Source: Ktedonobacterales bacterium (GTDB lineage: Bacteria; Chloroflexota; Ktedonobacteria; Ktedonobacterales; JADMIN01). From it: 7,904 bases of DNA. The notes below the pieces were generated by a model. The model worked only from the letters and a program-made list of their open reading frames with translations, made no database searches and was not told the origin of the DNA. Below, piece by piece: positions 5,002 through 7,904 of this stretch. A program made the position numbers and the translations under genes. Positions within the stretch are counted from its first letter, which is position 1; every line of letters starts with the position of its first letter. The stretch lies in the NCBI GenBank assembly GCA_025450405.1, contig JANWHL010000113.1, positions 1 to 7,904 on the forward strand, written 5' to 3'.

Positions 5002-6357
5002 TCAGCCCACGCTCGCGGGGGCCGCGGTGTCCGCGGGTGCCGCCGTCCGTGCGGTCGTGCCCAGCTTCCCCCGCCGCGCGATCACGAGCCAGCCGCCAAA
5101 CACGAGCATGAACGTCAGCACCGCGGCAGTGATGCTTTGCGTGAGATGCAGCCTCAGCACCGTGACGGTCGTGACCTCGGCATCAGCCTCGGCGAGGCCC
5201 TCGCACGCCACGAAGAACAGCACAAGGGCGGCGCCCAGCCAGCGAGCGGGGCGACGCCATCCGCCCGCCTGGCCGAGCCACCAGATGGCGATGAACAAAT
5301 AGGGGTCAAGAAAGTAATACGGCCAGAGCGTCTTGATGAGGAGCGGGAAGCACAGGCCACACAGCGCCAGCAGGCCATACAGGTCTCGCCCCGCGGGCGA
5401 CAGGTCGCGCCGCGCCAACCCGACTCCAGCCGACACCAGCGCCACCGCGGCCAGGATGAATATCGAGTCAGCGTGCTGGCCAAGCGCTTCGAGTGGCGTG
5501 CCAAGGAACAGGCCCCAGATTGAGCCCCCGCCAACCAGCAATTGGCCCCGGAAGACGACCAGCGAATAGAGCAAGTCGCTCTTGTCGGCGAGATAAAACG
5601 GCAGCAACCCCAGGCCCGCGCTCGCGACCGCGACCGCCGCCAGGACCAGTGCCGCGCGCCAGCGCCAGCGAACGAGCAAGAACATCACTAGCGCGATCAG
5701 ATAGATGACCACCATGCTGCGTGTGAGTATGCCCAGTCCGAGCCCAAGTCCCGCGCGCGCGGGCCGCCCTTCGGCGAGTGCGCGCACGCTGAAGAGCGTG
5801 AGCCAGAACGCGATCGGCAGTTCGATGTGGCCGTAGAACAACACGCCGTGCCAGAGCACCGGACTCAGCGTGAACACGCCGAAAGTCAGCACGCGCCAGA
5901 TGCCGGGCACCGGCGACCCGCGCAGCCGGTCCACCGCGGCCACGCCCTCCCAGGCCAGCAACAGCGAGAATACCGCGAACGCGCTCATGACCAGCAAGTG
6001 AAGGCGTGCCGGGTCGTCCAGCCAACCGAGCACCCGCGCGATGGCCGCGACCCCCGTCAGCGGTATCAGGCTGAGCGGACCATTGGCATTCGGCCAGATG
6101 CCGCCGTAGCGTGGCGAGTACACCTTCAGCGGCGCTCCCATGAGGGCGATGCGCGCCGCCGGGACAAAGAAGACATCCAGGTCGGTCGGCCCGCTCACAA
6201 GCAGACCGCCGACTCCCCAGGCGATCACGTAGGCCGCCATGAGCGCGCCCATCCCCAGCCGTCCCCACACACACCGCCGGCGCGCCACTGTCTGGTTCGG
6301 CCCGCGCGCTCCCAGTCCAGTTGGGTAGCCAGGCCGCACAAGGTCCGGCACCGCCAT
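5002..6357 (-). CDS. Polytopic membrane protein, GT-C/GT87-like glycosyltransferase candidate
   Basis: A 451-residue protein with about ten or more hydrophobic segments spread from about 36 to 428 and an Ala/Thr-rich cytoplasmic-type tail. After the first helix comes GPTDLDVFFVPAARIALMGAPLKVYSPRYGGIWPNANGPLSLIPL (56-100). The Asp pair (D59, D61) in the first extracytoplasmic loop, followed by the G-x-P-x-x-Y...GP pattern, resembles GT-C fold enzymes (GT87/DUF2029, mannosyltransferases) that use polyprenyl-phosphate sugars. FYGHIELPIAFWLTLFSVRALAEGR...GLGLGILTRSMVVIYLIALVMF (174-226) also fits the GT-C helical core. The sugar and acceptor are unknown. The ATG at 6357 has GGGGGAG 10 nt upstream; internal ATGs at residues 36 and 40 are alternatives, since the first 30 residues are hydrophilic. 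It has its own promoter (6464-6435) and a hairpin right after the stop. The class call is moderate; a plain hypothetical membrane protein cannot be excluded. Confidence 0.72.
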   Translation of the reverse strand: MAVPDLVRPGYPTGLGARGPNQTVARRRCVWGRLGMGALMAAYVIAWGVGGLLVSGPTDLDVFFVPAARIALMGAPLKVYSPRYGGIWPNANGPLSLIPLTGVAAIARVLGWLDDPARLHLLVMSAFAVFSLLLAWEGVAAVDRLRGSPVPGIWRVLTFGVFTLSPVLWHGVLFYGHIELPIAFWLTLFSVRALAEGRPARAGLGLGLGILTRSMVVIYLIALVMFLLVRWRWRAALVLAAVAVASAGLGLLPFYLADKSDLLYSLVVFRGQLLVGGGSIWGLFLGTPLEALGQHADSIFILAAVALVSAGVGLARRDLSPAGRDLYGLLALCGLCFPLLIKTLWPYYFLDPYLFIAIWWLGQAGGWRRPARWLGAALVLFFVACEGLAEADAEVTTVTVLRLHLTQSITAAVLTFMLVFGGWLVIARRGKLGTTARTAAPADTAAPASVG

Positions 6358-6434
6358 TGGCCCGCTTCTCCCCCGCTCGTGGCGCGCTTGTGGCGCGTGG
6401 TCACTCTCGTATGCCTAGTCGCCGTGTCAGCGTC

Positions 6435-6464
6435 AGTATACGGGGGCGGCGCCACGGCCGTCAA
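6435..6464 (-). promoter_or_regulatory. Sigma70-like promoter of the glycosyltransferase gene
   Basis: Minus strand: TTGACG (6464-6459), an 18-nt spacer and TATACT (6440-6435), five of six matches in each hexamer. The predicted start near 6428 leaves a leader of about 70 nt before the ATG at 6357. It is divergent from the CBS-gene promoter in the same 257-bp spacer. Confidence 0.65.
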
Positions 6465-6524
6465 CGGGAGCGGCGGGGGCAACCTGCCGTCCTGGCGGGC
6501 ACGCGTCTTGCTGACGGGGACTTC

Positions 6525-6544
6525 CCGATGGGCTAGCCCATCGG
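6525..6544. promoter_or_regulatory. Perfect 20-bp palindrome, putative operator
   Basis: The half-site CCGATGGGCT is followed directly by its exact reverse complement. The palindrome ends 1 bp before the -10 box of the CBS-protein promoter, so it covers the -35 region. No T-run follows and no plus-strand gene ends here, which argues against a terminator. A dimeric repressor or activator site is the natural reading. Confidence 0.65.
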
Positions 6545-6545
6545 T

Positions 6546-6551
6546 TACAAT
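6546..6551 (+). promoter_or_regulatory. -10 box of the CBS-protein gene
   Basis: TACAAT, five of six to consensus, about 64 nt before the ATG at 6615, with a predicted start near 6558. The -35 position (about 6523-6528) does not match TTGACA and is occupied by the 20-bp palindrome. Confidence 0.5.
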
Positions 6552-6614
6552 AGATAGCAGCCGGGCGTCAACGGCGACGACCGGTATTCCCCCACCGCGG
6601 GAGGAGGGCCACGC

Positions 6615-7094
6615 ATGCACGCGCGCGACATCATGACCCACGAGCTCATCACCATTCGCCCTGAGGCCAGCGTGCGCGACGCGGCCCGGCGCCTGTCGGA
6701 CTACAACATCAGCGGCATGCCCGTCGTGGACCAGGATGGTCGCATGGCCGGGATCATCACGGAGGCTGACCTGATCAGCAAGGAAGGCGATACGGTCGCC
6801 GACATCATGACTCAGCGCGTGGTCGGCGTCAGCGAGAGCACCACCGTGGACGAGATCGCGCAGATCCTCACCAGCAACCGGTTCAAGCGCGTGCCGGTCT
6901 TGCGCGAGGAGCGCCTGGTCGGCATTGTCAGCCGGGCCGACATCGTGCGCATGATGGCGAGCCGCTGGGTCTGTCCGGTTTGTGGCGCCATCCAGCTTGG
7001 GCGCGTCCCGCGTGAGTGCCCCAGCTGCGGTATCGACGGCTCGCGTTTTGAGCGTGAGCTCAACATCCGTCCAGAGATCACCTCACGCCAGTAG
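6615..7094 (+). CDS. Two-CBS-domain protein with C-terminal zinc ribbon
   Basis: A 159-residue soluble protein. CBS1 (about 1-55) begins MHARDIMTHELITIRPEASVRDAARRL and contains GMPVVDQDGRMAGIITEADL. CBS2 (about 62-115) contains VADIMTQRVVGVSESTTVDEIAQIL and RVPVLREERLVGIVSRADIV. Both end in the T/S-x-x-D adenosyl-ligand pattern (T49-D52 and S106-D109), so binding of AMP, ATP or a related nucleotide by the Bateman module is likely. The tail WVCPVCGAIQLGRVPRECPSCG (118-139) has two CPxC knuckles (C120/C123 and C135/C138, 11 residues between) forming a zinc ribbon or rubredoxin-like site. The ATG at 6615 is preceded by GGGAGGAGGG, a strong SD. The gene appears monocistronic, with its own promoter-operator and a terminator. 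It is a plausible energy-sensing regulator, but its partner and target are unknown. Confidence 0.92.
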   Translation: MHARDIMTHELITIRPEASVRDAARRLSDYNISGMPVVDQDGRMAGIITEADLISKEGDTVADIMTQRVVGVSESTTVDEIAQILTSNRFKRVPVLREERLVGIVSRADIVRMMASRWVCPVCGAIQLGRVPRECPSCGIDGSRFERELNIRPEITSRQ

Positions 7095-7151
7095 TCTGGT
7101 GAGCCGTCTGATTATAGCGCCGCGACCGGCCAGCCCGATGCCACCCTCAAT

Positions 7152-7179
7152 GGAGCCGAACCCACTTGGGTCCGGCTTC
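7152..7179 (+). terminator. Terminator candidate after the CBS-protein gene
   Basis: The stem AGCCG/CGGCT plus ACCC/GGGT has one A-C mismatch and an ACTT loop, extended by outer G-C and G-T pairs. It is followed by TTGATT, a short T-rich tail. It lies about 58 nt after the stop codon. It is the only post-gene hairpin in the window with some U-richness, and fits an intrinsic terminator moderately. Confidence 0.55.
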
Positions 7180-7201
7180 TTGATTGCCATTGAATCGCCA
7201 C

Positions 7202-7230
7202 TGGACATTGATCCGCGGGCGCCTTATCAT
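7202..7230 (+). promoter_or_regulatory. Promoter of the MarR-MFS operon
   Basis: TGGACA (7202-7207), a 17-nt spacer and TATCAT (7225-7230); each hexamer has five or four of six consensus bases. The predicted start near 7237 gives a leader of about 22 nt. An 11-bp direct-repeat copy lies entirely inside the spacer, where a repressor would block polymerase. Confidence 0.6.
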
Positions 7231-7270
7231 GTAGGGAGACAATTAGTTAGGTGAGCGAATGATCCGCGGG
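7209..7270. repeat. 11-bp direct repeat flanking the marR promoter and start codon (putative operator)
   Basis: TGATCCGCGGG occurs at 7209-7219, between the -35 and -10 boxes, and again at 7260-7270, overlapping the marR start codon; the copies are 51 bp apart. The core CCGCGG is self-complementary. The placement is that expected for autoregulation by the MarR protein encoded directly downstream. Confidence 0.55.
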
Positions 7271-7762
7271 GGGCCCATGACTCATCGGCACGACTCCGCT
7301 CAGCACGCCGCCAATGCGCCCACAACCCCTGGCGATGACGCCCTTGCCGTCGCCAACCGGCTGCGCCCCGTCCTCCTCCGCATTCACCGCCATCTCCGTG
7401 GCGAGGCGCACGAGCTTGGCGTTACCGGCACGCAGGCGACCTTGCTCGGCGCCATCCACCGCGCGCCCGGTGTGGGCCTGAGCGAGCTCGCGACGCACGA
7501 GCAAGTGACACCGCCCACCCTGGTGGGTCACATCGACCGTTTGGAGCGTGCCGGCCTCGTCGCGCGTGCGCGTGACCAGACCGGTGACCGCCGACGCATC
7601 GGGTTGATGGTGACACCGGCTGGCGAGGAGGTGTTGGCCACGCTCCGCGAGCGGCGCACCGCGTGGCTCGCCTCGCGATTGCAGACGCTCTCAGCGGCGG
7701 AGCTGGCGGCCGTCGAGGCGGCCATCGAGCCGCTCTCAGCGTTGCTAGGGCGCGCGCCGTGA
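7259..7762 (+). CDS. MarR family transcriptional regulator
   Basis: A 167-residue winged-helix repressor-type protein, DNA-binding as a dimer. The helix-turn-helix LSELATHEQVTPPTLVGHIDRLERAGLVAR (74-103) and the wing DQTGDRRRIGLMVTPAG (106-122, with D106, D110 and R111-R113) are diagnostic. Flanking helices (about 26-53 and 123-163) form the dimerisation part. The N-terminal 25 residues are extra and His/Ala-rich. The ATG at 7259 is used because AGG lies 7 nt upstream. The ATG at 7277 (residue 7) is an alternative and would place the second operator-like repeat wholly in the leader, but its G-rich SD would be only 3 nt away. The stop codon overlaps the start of an MFS transporter by 4 nt (GTGA), so the regulator probably controls an efflux pump in response to a small molecule. 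The ligand is unknown. Confidence 0.94.
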   Translation: MIRGGPMTHRHDSAQHAANAPTTPGDDALAVANRLRPVLLRIHRHLRGEAHELGVTGTQATLLGAIHRAPGVGLSELATHEQVTPPTLVGHIDRLERAGLVARARDQTGDRRRIGLMVTPAGEEVLATLRERRTAWLASRLQTLSAAELAAVEAAIEPLSALLGRAP

Positions 7763-7904
7763 AGCTCTCACTCAGTACATCGGCGGGCAGCTTCCTTGGT
7801 GGCCGCACGTTCGCCAGCCTGCGCTCGCACCGCAACTATCGCCTGTACTTCTTCGGCCAGTTTCTCTCGATGACGGGCACCTGGCTCCAGAGCGCCGCCA
7901 TGGC
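7759..7904 (+). CDS. MFS transporter, N-terminal fragment
   Basis: The first 48 residues of a transporter that continues beyond the right edge. FASLRSHRNYRLYFFGQFLSMTGTWLQSAAMA (18-49) is the characteristic start of MFS_3/enterobactin-exporter-like (EntS-type) drug or siderophore efflux proteins, including the first membrane helix and the G-T-W-x-Q-x-x-A motif. The GTG at 7759 overlaps the marR stop codon (GTGA), so translational coupling is expected and no strong SD is needed; CTAGGG upstream is weak. Being in one operon with marR suggests inducible export of a toxic compound; the substrate cannot be told from this fragment. Confidence 0.88.
   Translation, partial: MKLSLSTSAGSFLGGRTFASLRSHRNYRLYFFGQFLSMTGTWLQSAAM

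Noticed and set aside
5827..6636. 269-residue plus-strand open frame opposite the glycosyltransferase gene
   Set aside because: It is Arg/His/Pro-rich and without hydrophobic or domain pattern, while the minus strand encodes a coherent polytopic membrane protein with its own promoter and SD.
7111..7116. Minus-strand TATAAT after the CBS-protein gene
   Set aside because: There is no -35 at a suitable distance, and it would only read antisense into the CBS gene. It is probably chance.

Overview
The window is a GC-rich bacterial chromosomal segment with compact genes, clear Shine-Dalgarno (SD) sequences and short intergenic regions. No phage, transposon, CRISPR or RNA-gene sequence is visible, and neither is a taxonomic marker. 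The best guess is a Chloroflexota bacterium, because an FMN riboswitch directly upstream of a permease plus NMT1/THI5-type binding protein pair (RibX/RibY) is an arrangement described from that phylum. An actinobacterial or other high-GC origin cannot be excluded; DUF6529, for example, also occurs in actinomycetes.

Left part, all minus strand: the N-terminal half of an M20 metallopeptidase (1-476, runs off the edge), a five-helix DUF6529 membrane protein (590-1165) and a DedA-family membrane protein (1291-2031). Four tandem 12-bp repeats and a GC hairpin then precede the centrepiece. This is a vitamin-uptake operon read from right to left: a TATAAT box (4449-4444), an FMN riboswitch aptamer (4436-4290), a long leader with a hairpin that hides the SD, a permease (RibX, 3260-4132) and, 4 nt later, a lipoprotein binding protein (RibY, 2221-3255). 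The leader sequence supports a full translational switch model: the 3' strand of aptamer helix P1 can pair with the arm that otherwise masks the RibX ribosome-binding site. No ATPase gene is present to complete the importer.

Middle and right part: a DUF971 protein (4504-4863, minus) with a repeated W-x-DGH...LR..CxCxxC motif, its promoter beneath three 14-bp-spaced direct repeats; a polytopic GT-C/GT87-like membrane glycosyltransferase candidate (5002-6357, minus) with a good promoter; then divergently a two-CBS-domain protein with a C-terminal zinc ribbon (6615-7094, plus), whose promoter carries a perfect 20-bp palindrome. A MarR regulator (7259-7762) overlaps by 4 nt the start of an MFS transporter (7759 to the edge). 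This is a classic regulator-efflux pair, with an 11-bp direct repeat at the promoter and at the start codon that looks like an autoregulatory operator.

A window-wide pattern is that almost every minus-strand transcription unit ends in a GC-rich hairpin at or close to its stop codon with no following U-tract. The one junction without such a hairpin is the RibX-RibY junction inside the operon.
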